From Actinomycetes bacterium (GTDB lineage: Bacteria; Actinomycetota; Acidimicrobiia; Acidimicrobiales; RAAP-2), in contig JAJXTB010000036.1 in NCBI GenBank assembly GCA_021784205.1, forward strand, positions 1 to 21,143: 21,143 bases of DNA, in the 5' to 3' direction. A program made the position numbers and the translations under genes. The notes under the pieces are model-generated. The model made no database searches, was not told the DNA's origin, and worked only from the letters and a program-made list of their open reading frames with translations. Shown one piece after another: positions 7,670-14,080 of this stretch (position 1 is the stretch's first letter; each line of letters begins with the position of its first letter).

Positions 7670-8079
7670 CGAGAAGTTGTGAATCGAAGACCAAGAATCG
7701 GTCTGTATGGAGAGACGCCAAATCTCAGTCGGCCCACGGCTAATGATTCGCCGATTGTGGGCAATGCCGCATTATCAACTACTGAGAATTTGCTCAGCAT
7801 GCCGGCCGCGAACGTCACGGCCGCCCCCCGCGGAGGCAATGAAGGCTGTTACTCGACAGCGCCGTGCGCATCCAATCGCGCCAAACGATTGTCGAATCGA
7901 CGAAGGGTGACTGCGGCTCACTCGGGAGGACTCATGAAAAGGATTTCAGCGCTCGCTGTCGAATCGAGATTCCCCTGGGGTCGCACATGGATTGAGTAGC
8001 CGGATGGAACCCCGCGAAGAGGGAGTTCGCCAACCGCTCTCGGCGCGCCCGCACACTGTTTCGAGCAGTTCGACGGACG
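7670..8079. other. About 400-nt gap without a convincing gene
   Basis: This stretch is richer in A+T than its surroundings. A plus-strand frame runs through 7679-7999, but its composition is not that of a gene. Within it a 21-codon frame (ATG at 7934, stop ending 7999; product begins MKRISALAVE) has GGGAGGA three nt before the ATG. It may be a tiny peptide gene, the 5' remnant of a lost gene, or chance. No RNA gene, repeat array or mobile-element end is seen. Confidence 0.3.
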
Positions 8080-8601
8080 CTAGTGGCTTTCCTCTTCGGC
8101 GAGATGGGCGTCGAAGTCGGCGACCGTGTCAACGCGAAAGATGCGGTTGAAGAGAAGGATCTTTAATACCCAGAACACAGCGAAACTGACGATGTTGGCG
8201 AAGGACACGAGGAACGTGTCGAGTAGGTGTGACCAGTCGTGCTGATCCACGAGGTGGCGCACGCCCATCGCGCCGAGGGACGAGACGCCGATGCCCAAGA
8301 CCACCATCACCCAAAAGGGCAGGACCTCCTTGACCAGGTGGCTGCGGCCGTGCTTGCCCCACACCCAGGATCGGTGCAAGAAGTAGGCGGGGATCGCGGC
8401 CACGAGGTTGCCGATCGCAGTCGCAAAAACCTCGTTGGCGGTCATGTTGGTGCCGAAGACGATCGCGATCGTCACGAAGGAGACGATCGTGGTCACCACC
8501 GAGACGCTGGTGTAACGGATCAGCTTGCGGCCCTGGTGCGTGTGGGCCCACTCCCACAGGTCACGAGGCGAACGGGGAAAGGCGGAGGTGTCGATGTCCA
8601 C
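8080..8601 (-). CDS. GtrA-family membrane protein
   Basis: A 173-residue protein with four predicted membrane helices (about residues 28-50, 58-76, 90-112 and 128-152). The segments IRYTSVSVVTTIVSF near the first helix and AIPAYFLHRSWVWG after the second are typical of the GtrA family (PF04138). Members act in cell-surface polysaccharide or teichoic-acid glycosylation, probably by moving lipid-linked sugars. The short acidic C-terminus ends HLAEEESH. No glycosyltransferase is adjacent, so the partner is unknown. The GTG start at 8601 gives a normal-length protein, but no ribosome binding site is visible; the exact start is uncertain. Confidence 0.85.
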   Translation of the reverse strand: MDIDTSAFPRSPRDLWEWAHTHQGRKLIRYTSVSVVTTIVSFVTIAIVFGTNMTANEVFATAIGNLVAAIPAYFLHRSWVWGKHGRSHLVKEVLPFWVMVVLGIGVSSLGAMGVRHLVDQHDWSHLLDTFLVSFANIVSFAVFWVLKILLFNRIFRVDTVADFDAHLAEEESH

Positions 8602-8693
8602 ACGCTAACGGGCCCCGCGCGCATCGTCCAAGGCCGACGTGGGTGCAAGTCGCTCGTGAGGCCGACTCGCAGGTCGCGTTACTCAATCTGACC

Positions 8694-8743
8694 CGTCGTC
8701 ACCCCGCGTTGTCGGCCCAGCGACGCCTCGGGTGGTGACGACG
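8694..8743 (-). terminator. Hairpin just downstream of the aldo/keto reductase gene
   Basis: CGTCGTCACC (8694-8703) and GGTGACGACG (8734-8743) form a perfect 10-bp inverted repeat with a 30-nt interior, beginning 8 nt past the reductase stop on the minus strand. No T-tract follows, so it may be a weak terminator or an mRNA 3'-end stabiliser. Confidence 0.45.
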
Positions 8744-8751
8744 TCGACCGT

Positions 8752-9723
8752 TCAGCGAAACCCCACCACCGCGTGGGGAGAATATCCCGCCTCGAGCGCG
8801 GCGACTTCCTCGTCGTCGAGGTGCACGTCGAGTGCGGCCACTGCGTCGTCGAGGTGCTGAGACTTGGTGGCGCCCACGATGGGGCTCGTCACCGTTTCGT
8901 TGTGCAAGACCCAGGCGAGGGCGATCTGCGCCGGTGTCACCCCGCGCCGGGCGGCGATGTCAACGACGACCTCGACGATTCCGCGGTCGTCTTCGGAGTA
9001 GAGGCTGCGGCCGAACTCGTCGTTCTCGCTGCGCGCGGTGGTCGTGTCCCAGGGACGCGTCAGGCGCCCGCGAGCGAGCGGACTCCAGGGGATGACGCCC
9101 ACGCCCTGGTCGGCGCAGAGGGGGAGCATCTCTCGCTCCTCCTCGCGATAGAGCAGGTTGTAGTAGTTCTGCATCGAGACGAAGCGCGTCCAGCCGTTGA
9201 GATCGGCGAGGTAGAGCGCCTGGGCGAACTGCCAAGCGTGCATCGAGGACGCGCCGATGTAGCGGACCTTGCCGGACTTGACCACGTCGTGCAGCGCCTC
9301 GAGGGTCTCTTCGATCGGCGTGTCGTAGTCCCAGCGATGGATCTGGTAGAGGTCGACGTAGTCGGTGCCGAGACGCTTAAGACTGTTGTCGATCTCACTG
9401 AGGATGGCTTTGCGCGAAAGTCCCTGGCCGTTGGGTCCGGGGCGCATGCGCCCGTTCACCTTGGTGGCAATGACCACCTCGTCTCGCGCCACCATTGATA
9501 GCAGAGTCGCGCCCGTGATCTCCTCGCTCGATCCCGCCGAGTAGACGTTGGCCGTGTCGAAGAAGTTGATCCCGGCATCGAGCGCCTGGCGGAAGAATGG
9601 CTTGGCCGCGTCGGTGTCGAGCGACCACGGCTGGTTGCCGCGGGTCGGCTCGCCGTATGACATGCAGCCCAGGCAGATGCGTGAGACCTGCAGACCGGTG
9701 TTTCCCAAGGTGACGTAGTCCAT
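8752..9723 (-). CDS. Aldo/keto reductase
   Basis: A 323-residue cytoplasmic NADPH-dependent oxidoreductase of the aldo/keto reductase superfamily, a (beta/alpha)8 barrel. The catalytic tetrad is complete: D56 and Y61 (FFDTANVY), K88 (ATKV) and H129 (YQIHRWD). The C-terminal SPIVGATKSQHLDDA motif is the NADP-phosphate-binding signature. The YQIHRWDYDTPIEETLEAL stretch resembles bacterial AKR groups acting on small aldehydes and ketones; the substrate cannot be read from sequence. The ATG at 9723 is preceded by a TAGATT box exactly 6 nt upstream, which suggests a leaderless transcript of its own. The upstream MFS gene ends 51 nt away on the same strand, so read-through is also possible. Confidence 0.93.
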   Translation of the reverse strand: MDYVTLGNTGLQVSRICLGCMSYGEPTRGNQPWSLDTDAAKPFFRQALDAGINFFDTANVYSAGSSEEITGATLLSMVARDEVVIATKVNGRMRPGPNGQGLSRKAILSEIDNSLKRLGTDYVDLYQIHRWDYDTPIEETLEALHDVVKSGKVRYIGASSMHAWQFAQALYLADLNGWTRFVSMQNYYNLLYREEEREMLPLCADQGVGVIPWSPLARGRLTRPWDTTTARSENDEFGRSLYSEDDRGIVEVVVDIAARRGVTPAQIALAWVLHNETVTSPIVGATKSQHLDDAVAALDVHLDDEEVAALEAGYSPHAVVGFR

Positions 9724-9729
9724 GCGCCG

Positions 9730-9735
9730 AATCTA
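9730..9735 (-). promoter_or_regulatory. -10 box of a leaderless aldo/keto reductase promoter
   Basis: TAGATT on the minus strand is followed by 6 nt and then the ATG, placing the transcription start at or next to the initiation codon. No clear -35 is seen. The same arrangement occurs at two other genes here. Confidence 0.5.
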
Positions 9736-9736
9736 C

Positions 9737-9750
9737 CGACCGCGCGGTCG
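9737..9750. repeat. 14-nt perfect palindrome upstream of the aldo/keto reductase gene
   Basis: CGACCGCGCGGTCG lies directly upstream of the reductase -10 box and 24 nt past the MFS stop. It could be an operator for the reductase or a short hairpin at the MFS 3' end. The choice is open. Confidence 0.35.
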
Positions 9751-9774
9751 TGGCGAACCGCGACTCCGCGTCGA

Positions 9775-11271
9775 TCAGTGCAGCGCGAGGGGTGCGCCCG
9801 CGCGGATCGGGCCCGAGCGCAGGACCGCGGCGGTGAGGATCGCGCCGCCGACGAAGATGAGGGCGACGTCGCCGAAGACCGACGTGTAGCTGTGCACGGC
9901 GGCGAGCGCCTGGTTCAGTGTCGTCGGAGCCCGGCCCACGAGGAACGCGGTCGCGGCGCTCGCCGCGAGCGTGTTGAGCAGAGCCGTCCCCACGGAGCCG
10001 CCGATCTGCTGGGAGGTGTTCACCAGCGCCGAGGCCACGCCCGCGTCGTGCTCGGCGACGCCGAGGGTCGCCACGCTGAATCCCGGCGCGAAGACGAGCC
10101 CGATGCCCAGTCCCATCATGATGAGCGGCAGCAAGACACCGTGGGAGTACGTGCTCGTGAGCGTCAGGTGCGTGAGCCACCACATGGCTCCCGCCGCCAC
10201 GAGCATGCCCAGGGGGATCAGCGGGCGTGGTCCGACCTTGGGCAGCAGGACGATGTTGGAGAGCTGGGCGGTCACGACGGTGCCGGCGACCATCGGCATG
10301 AAGGCGAATCCCGTCATCACGGCGCTGAATCCCAGGGTCGTCTGCAGGTAGTAGGTGAGAAAGAAGAAGACGCCGAACATGCCCGAGCTCGCGATGATCA
10401 TGGCCGCCAGCGCGCCGCCGCGGTTGCGATCGAGGATCACGCGCAGCGGCAGCAGCGGAAAGCGCGTGCGACGTTGGATCGAGGCGAACGCGCCGAGCAG
10501 GACTGCCGCGACCACAAAGCTGCCCAGCGTGTAGTGGTTCATCCACGAGGTCGTCTCGGCGTGGTTGAAGCCGAAGACCAGCGCGAAGAGCCCACCGGTC
10601 GCGGTCAGAACGCCGGGCCAGTCGAGCGGGTCGTGGTCGACGCCGCGGTCGTGGTGCAAGAGAAGGACCGCACCGACGACACCCACGGCCGCGAAGAACA
10701 GGTTCACGAGCAGGGTCCAGCGCCACGACGCGTACGACGTGAGAACGCCACCCAGCAAAAGCCCGAGGGCGCCGCCGGCGCCGGCGACCGCGCCGTAGAT
10801 CGCGAAGGCCTTGCCGCGCTCGTTGGGGTTGGTGAAGGTCGTCGACAGCAGCGCCAGCACCGCCGGGGCCAGCAGCGCGCCGAAGACGCCCTGGACGGTG
10901 CGCGCGAGCACCAGCATCGTGAAGTTCATCGAGGCCGCTCCCAGCGCCGAGGCGCCGGCGAACCCGATGAGTCCGATGATCAGAGCGTTCTTTCGCCCGA
11001 TGTAGTCAGAGATCCGCCCGCCAAGCAGGAGCAGGCTGCCAAAGGCCAGCGAATACGCGGTCACGATCCACTGGCGGTCCGAGTTCGAGAAGTGCAGGGC
11101 GTGCTGGGCCGTCGGCAGGGCGATGTTGACGATCGTGCCGTCGAGGATGACCATGAGCTGGCTGATGGCGAGCACGGCGAGGATCCACCAGCGCCGTTCG
11201 TGGGCGGCCTCTCGGGCCGTGGGGGCGGCCGGTCCCCGGCGGGGGGTCGGCTCGAGGGTGATCTCGGACAC
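9775..11271 (-). CDS. MFS drug:H+ antiporter, DHA2 family (EmrB/QacA-like, 14 TM)
   Basis: A 498-residue inner-membrane exporter of the major facilitator superfamily with about 14 hydrophobic segments. It has the DHA2 helix-1 motif (LDGTIVNIALP), motif A (GGRISDYIGRKNAL) and a Gly-rich motif C in helix 5 (GAVAGAGGALGLLLGG). It most likely expels hydrophobic toxic compounds by proton antiport; substrates are unknown. The GTG at 11271 is chosen because AAGGAGA lies 6 nt upstream; the frame extends 13 codons further, but that part overlaps the operator. It is divergent from a TetR regulator that very probably represses it. The aldo/keto reductase downstream may be co-transcribed. Confidence 0.92.
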   Translation of the reverse strand: MSEITLEPTPRRGPAAPTAREAAHERRWWILAVLAISQLMVILDGTIVNIALPTAQHALHFSNSDRQWIVTAYSLAFGSLLLLGGRISDYIGRKNALIIGLIGFAGASALGAASMNFTMLVLARTVQGVFGALLAPAVLALLSTTFTNPNERGKAFAIYGAVAGAGGALGLLLGGVLTSYASWRWTLLVNLFFAAVGVVGAVLLLHHDRGVDHDPLDWPGVLTATGGLFALVFGFNHAETTSWMNHYTLGSFVVAAVLLGAFASIQRRTRFPLLPLRVILDRNRGGALAAMIIASSGMFGVFFFLTYYLQTTLGFSAVMTGFAFMPMVAGTVVTAQLSNIVLLPKVGPRPLIPLGMLVAAGAMWWLTHLTLTSTYSHGVLLPLIMMGLGIGLVFAPGFSVATLGVAEHDAGVASALVNTSQQIGGSVGTALLNTLAASAATAFLVGRAPTTLNQALAAVHSYTSVFGDVALIFVGGAILTAAVLRSGPIRAGAPLALH

Positions 11272-11294
11272 GGGAACTCTCCTTGGCGTAACTG

Positions 11295-11317
11295 ACAGTG
11301 ACTTCTCCACTTACTGT
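11295..11317. promoter_or_regulatory. Candidate TetR operator between MFS exporter and regulator
   Basis: A 23-nt interrupted palindrome has ACAGT at the left, ACTGT at the right, and A-n-T matches inside both arms. It contains TACAGT on the minus strand, a plausible -10 for the MFS gene. A related half-site (ctccacttgact) recurs at about 11339-11350, next to the TetR promoter. This fits one repressor controlling both directions. Confidence 0.55.
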
Positions 11318-11360
11318 AGCAGGATCCGGAGGACATCACTCCACTTGACTGGCACACCGG

Positions 11361-11366
11361 TAGAAT
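11361..11366 (+). promoter_or_regulatory. -10 box of the leaderless TetR-gene promoter
   Basis: TAGAAT is followed by 6 nt and the GTG start at 11373, so the transcript probably begins at the start codon. A TTGACT at 11345 is only 10 nt upstream of it, too close to be the paired -35. Confidence 0.55.
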
Positions 11367-11372
11367 GGGCCC

Positions 11373-12065
11373 GTGAACGAGGAGGCAGGAGACGTCGGCG
11401 AGGAGCGCCCGCTGCGCGCTGACGCCGCGCGCAACCGCGAGAAGATCCTCGCCGCCGCCTCGCGCGTCTTCGCCGAGCGGGGACTTGACGCCACCTTGGA
11501 CGACATCGCCGAGGCCGCCGACGTGGGCGTAGCAACCGTCTACCGTCGCTTTCCCGACAAGGACGCGTTGGTCCTCGCCCTCTTCGAAGACGCCATCGAC
11601 GAGCTCGCCGCGCTGGCCGCGCGCGCCGAGGCGAGTGAGAACTCCTGGGAGGGCTTCGTCTCCTTCTTGGAAGTGATGCTCGAGCGCCAGTGCGACAACC
11701 GCGGCCTGCGCGACGTCTTCACGGGATCGCCCTACGCCCAGGAGCGCATGGAGGCGGCCAAGGAGCGCATCGGTCCGGCCTTCTCGGCCCTGATCGCCCG
11801 GGCCCAGGCTGACGGCTACTTGAGATCCGACGTCAACGTGGCCGACATCCTGGCGATTGAGATGATGATCAGCTCCCTCGGCGGAGCGAAGGGCGGCGAC
11901 GCCGCGCTGTGGCGCCGCTACCTCGCCATCGCCCTCGACGGGCTGGTGGTGCGCCGCGAGACGACGCGCGACCTGCCGCCGAGCCCGCCGCTCGAGGTCA
12001 TCATCGCGGCCCTGCACGCCTCAAAGGGCGTACACCGACCCCACGCCAAGTCCCACGCGGGCTAG
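11373..12065 (+). CDS. TetR-family transcriptional regulator
   Basis: A 230-residue DNA-binding repressor. Residues about 19-66 form the TetR helix-turn-helix domain (RNREKILAAASRVFAERGLDA, then a DDIAEAADVGVATVYRRFPDKDAL-type recognition helix). The remainder is an all-helical ligand-binding and dimerisation domain without recognisable substrate residues. It faces the DHA2 exporter across 101 nt containing a palindromic operator, so it most likely represses the exporter until a substrate drug binds. The GTG start is supported by the -10 box 6 nt upstream (leaderless). The stop overlaps that of the convergent FadR-type gene in the tetranucleotide CTAG. Confidence 0.92.
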   Translation: MNEEAGDVGEERPLRADAARNREKILAAASRVFAERGLDATLDDIAEAADVGVATVYRRFPDKDALVLALFEDAIDELAALAARAEASENSWEGFVSFLEVMLERQCDNRGLRDVFTGSPYAQERMEAAKERIGPAFSALIARAQADGYLRSDVNVADILAIEMMISSLGGAKGGDAALWRRYLAIALDGLVVRRETTRDLPPSPPLEVIIAALHASKGVHRPHAKSHAG

Positions 12066-12772
12066 CGGCGCGAGTTCTCGCGCAGGAAGTTCGACACGTA
12101 GTCCAAGTGGGCGCTCATCGCCTCCTGGGCGGCGCGCCCATCGCGGTTGCGCAGCGCCTCGGCGATGTCGGCGTGCTGGAGATACGAGCGGTGGCGCCGT
12201 TCGGGCGAGTCGCCGCGACGCTTCATCGACCCCCAGAGGTCACCCAAGCGCGCGGCCTCGATGAGCGAGTACATGCGAAGTATCAGCGGGTTGTGGGTCG
12301 CCTCCATCAGGCTCCGGTGAAAGGCGAGGTCGCAGGTCTCGAAGTCGTCATAGTCGGCAGCGCGCGCGCAGCCCTCGACGTGTTGCATCATGACGTCGAG
12401 GTCGGCCTCGGTGGCCTCGACGACGGTGATGTACATCGCCATGGGCTCGAAGGCCTGGCGCGCGGCCATGACGTCGCCCGGGCCGATGTCGTTGAGCATC
12501 GCGTGAGCGGTGAACTCATCACTGTCGAGATCCACGAGGGCGGAGAGCGGCTCGCACTTGAGGTAGGTGCCGCGACCGACCTCGCGCGAGATGACGCCGT
12601 CAGCCTCGAGGAGGGACATAGCGTTGCGCACGGTCGCCCGGGTGATCTGGAGCTCGTCGGCCAGTGCCCGCTCGGTCGGCAGACGCGACCCGGAGCCGAG
12701 GTTACGGCGCACGGCCTCGCGCAGGACGTTCTCGGCCACGTCACGTATCCGATCCACCGACAGTGTTCGCAC
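12062..12772 (-). CDS. GntR-family (FadR subfamily, FCD domain) transcriptional regulator
   Basis: A 236-residue regulator. The N-terminal winged helix (about residues 5-70) contains GSRLPTERALADELQITRAT and GRGTYLKC, typical of GntR. The C-terminal helical FCD domain carries the likely metal/ligand-binding residues: Asp and His in TCDLAFHRSL, then His in QHADIAEAL and SAHLDYV. FadR-type proteins usually sense carboxylic acids or related catabolites and regulate neighbouring uptake and degradation genes, which suits the divergent FAH-Liv unit. GTG 12772 is chosen because GGGAGG lies 5 nt upstream; the longer frame reading upstream is Trp/His-rich and lacks such a site. A TATCAT -10-like element overlapping an operator-like repeat suggests autoregulation. 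Confidence 0.92.
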   Translation of the reverse strand: MRTLSVDRIRDVAENVLREAVRRNLGSGSRLPTERALADELQITRATVRNAMSLLEADGVISREVGRGTYLKCEPLSALVDLDSDEFTAHAMLNDIGPGDVMAARQAFEPMAMYITVVEATEADLDVMMQHVEGCARAADYDDFETCDLAFHRSLMEATHNPLILRMYSLIEAARLGDLWGSMKRRGDSPERRHRSYLQHADIAEALRNRDGRAAQEAMSAHLDYVSNFLRENSRR

Positions 12773-12809
12773 CTCATCCTCCCGTTTTGGACCCAACCAG
12801 ATCGACCAA

Positions 12810-12820
12810 TGATACCAATT
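12810..12820 (+). promoter_or_regulatory. Operator-like repeat copy 1 (TGATACCAATT), FadR-type gene promoter
   Basis: This copy overlaps the probable -10 of the FadR-type gene (TATCAT on the minus strand). The same word recurs twice in the facing promoter. Next to it, AGTGGACCACT at 12821-12831 is a perfect 11-nt palindrome. Confidence 0.45.
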
Positions 12821-12874
12821 AGTGGACCACTTACGACCAGTTTCGTGAGCAGTGCTCCACGTCATCACAGAAAG

Positions 12875-12903
12875 TCAATGAATCATTGAGTGTCGCTCAA
12901 TGA
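12875..12903. repeat. Nested palindromes built from three TCAATGA heptamers
   Basis: TCAATGA (12875-12881) and TCATTGA (12883-12889) form a 15-nt perfect palindrome. CATTGAG (12884-12890) and CTCAATG (12896-12902) form a second 7-bp inverted repeat with a 5-nt spacer. It lies mid-way between the two divergent genes and looks like a regulator binding site; a small hairpin is the alternative. The rest of 12904-13040 shows nothing that I can name. Confidence 0.45.
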
Positions 12904-13044
12904 CAACGACGAAACCGCGAGGTCTGGCGATGCCGTGGTGCCCGTCCACCAGCGCCATCGGTTCCGCCAAACCAGGGGGTTGACCTATCTCACCAATGGA
13001 CGGCACGAATCATCGTGAATTTTTCTCACTATTTACAGGACTAC

Positions 13045-13073
13045 TTGACACTCGCTGACTCTGGCAGTACTGT
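13045..13073 (+). promoter_or_regulatory. Sigma70-type promoter of the FAH-Liv operon
   Basis: TTGACA (13045-13050) and TACTGT (13068-13073) are separated by 17 nt. The inferred start near 13080 leaves a leader of about 50 nt, which contains two operator-like repeats and the GGAGGA ribosome binding site at 13119. Confidence 0.6.
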
Positions 13074-13085
13074 CACCGAACAGGT

Positions 13086-13118
13086 TGATAACCAATTCAG
13101 CCATTTGATGCCAATTCT
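13086..13118 (+). promoter_or_regulatory. Operator-like repeats copies 2 and 3 at the FAH-Liv transcription start
   Basis: TGATAACCAATTC (13086-13098) and TGATGCCAATTC (13107-13118) are direct repeats starting 21 nt apart, i.e. two helical turns. The first lies within the short palindrome GGTTGATAACC (13083-13093). Lying just downstream of the promoter, they suit repression by the divergent FadR-type protein. Confidence 0.5.
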
Positions 13119-13130
13119 GGAGGACACGCA

Positions 13131-14036
13131 GTGCGACTCGCAACGGTTCGAACTTCACGCGGATTACGACTGCACGTGCGCGGCACCGACGGCTACGTCG
13201 ACCTCGCCGACGCCTCCGGCAACGAGGCGCTCGCCGACATCAACGCCTTCGCCGCGGGTGGAGATGCCGCAATGGCCGCCGCGCGAGCCGCCGCCACACA
13301 GGGCGGCGTCGAGGTCGCAAAGTCGGACTTCGCACCCGTCACCCCGAACCCGCCGCGCATCCTGTGCCTGGGGGTCAACTACGCCGAGCACGCGATCGAG
13401 GGTGGGCGCGCCGTGCCCAAGTGGCCCGAGTCCTTCGTGCGCGGCGCCGGCAGCGTGATCGGCGCCTACGACGACCTGGTCAAGCCGGCGCTGAGCGAGC
13501 GCCTCGACTACGAGGCCGAGCTCGCGATCGTGATCGGCAAGGGCGGGCGCTACATCAAGGCCGCCGACGCCTACGACGCGATCCTCGGCTACGCCGTCAT
13601 GAACGACGGCTCGGCGCGCGAGTGGCAGCGCATCGCCACGCAGTGGACCCCGGGCAAGAACTTCGAGGGCACGATGCCAATCGGCCCGGAGATCGTCACG
13701 GTCGACGAGGTCGACGTGACCGACCTGAGGATTTCGAGCACGCTGAATGGCACCGTCATGCAGGACTCGCGCACGTCGATGATGATCGTCGACGTGGCGC
13801 ACGCCGTCGAGTACTTCTCGGGCTTTACCACGCTGCGCCCTGGCGACGTCATCGCCTCGGGCACGCCCGGCGGAGTGGGATTCGCCCGCACGCCGCCCGT
13901 GTGGCTGACGCCGGGCGACACGATCGAGGTCACCGTCGAGGGGATCGGGACCATCTCGAACAAGGTCGTCGCCGAGGAGGGCGCGCCGACCGACTGGCCG
14001 TGGATGCCGCTGAAGGCCGACACCACCAGCTTCTAG
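13131..14036 (+). CDS. Fumarylacetoacetate hydrolase (FAH) family enzyme
   Basis: A 301-residue cytoplasmic metal-dependent enzyme of the FAH superfamily, whose members hydrolyse, hydrate, isomerise or decarboxylate 2-oxo acids from aromatic or sugar-acid breakdown. The metal ligands fit E128 and E130 (RLDYEAELAIVIG) and D159 (YAVMNDGSARE). GVNYAEHAIEG has the H87/E90 pair of the active-site lid, and SGTPGGVG (243-250) is the conserved C-terminal loop. The N-terminal 70 residues form the small variable domain. The GTG start at 13131 has GGAGGA 6 nt upstream. The gene heads the Liv importer unit under a FadR-type regulator, so its substrate is probably derived from the imported compound; which one is unknown. 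Confidence 0.9.
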   Translation: MRLATVRTSRGLRLHVRGTDGYVDLADASGNEALADINAFAAGGDAAMAAARAAATQGGVEVAKSDFAPVTPNPPRILCLGVNYAEHAIEGGRAVPKWPESFVRGAGSVIGAYDDLVKPALSERLDYEAELAIVIGKGGRYIKAADAYDAILGYAVMNDGSAREWQRIATQWTPGKNFEGTMPIGPEIVTVDEVDVTDLRISSTLNGTVMQDSRTSMMIVDVAHAVEYFSGFTTLRPGDVIASGTPGGVGFARTPPVWLTPGDTIEVTVEGIGTISNKVVAEEGAPTDWPWMPLKADTTSF

Positions 14037-14080
14037 ATCTGCTTCAAGCAGAAGTATCACTCAACAACAAGGGGGGATGT

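Noticed and set aside
7679..7999. 106-codon plus-strand frame in the gap
   Set aside because: Poor codon composition, no ribosome binding site at its start and no recognisable domain; only its last 21 codons have a start signal.
8602..8751. Possible tRNA or small RNA between the GtrA and reductase genes
   Set aside because: No cloverleaf or TTCGA-type loop found; only the hairpin at 8694-8743, best explained as the reductase 3' end.
9778..11295. 505-codon open frame antisense to the MFS exporter
   Set aside because: Its Gln/Arg/Asp-rich translation is the mirror of hydrophobic codons; the sense strand encodes a 14-TM MFS protein with all motifs.
13015..13458. 147-codon frame starting upstream of the FAH gene
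   Set aside because: No ribosome binding site at its GTG and it runs out of frame through the FAH coding sequence as Ser/Pro/Arg-rich shadow.
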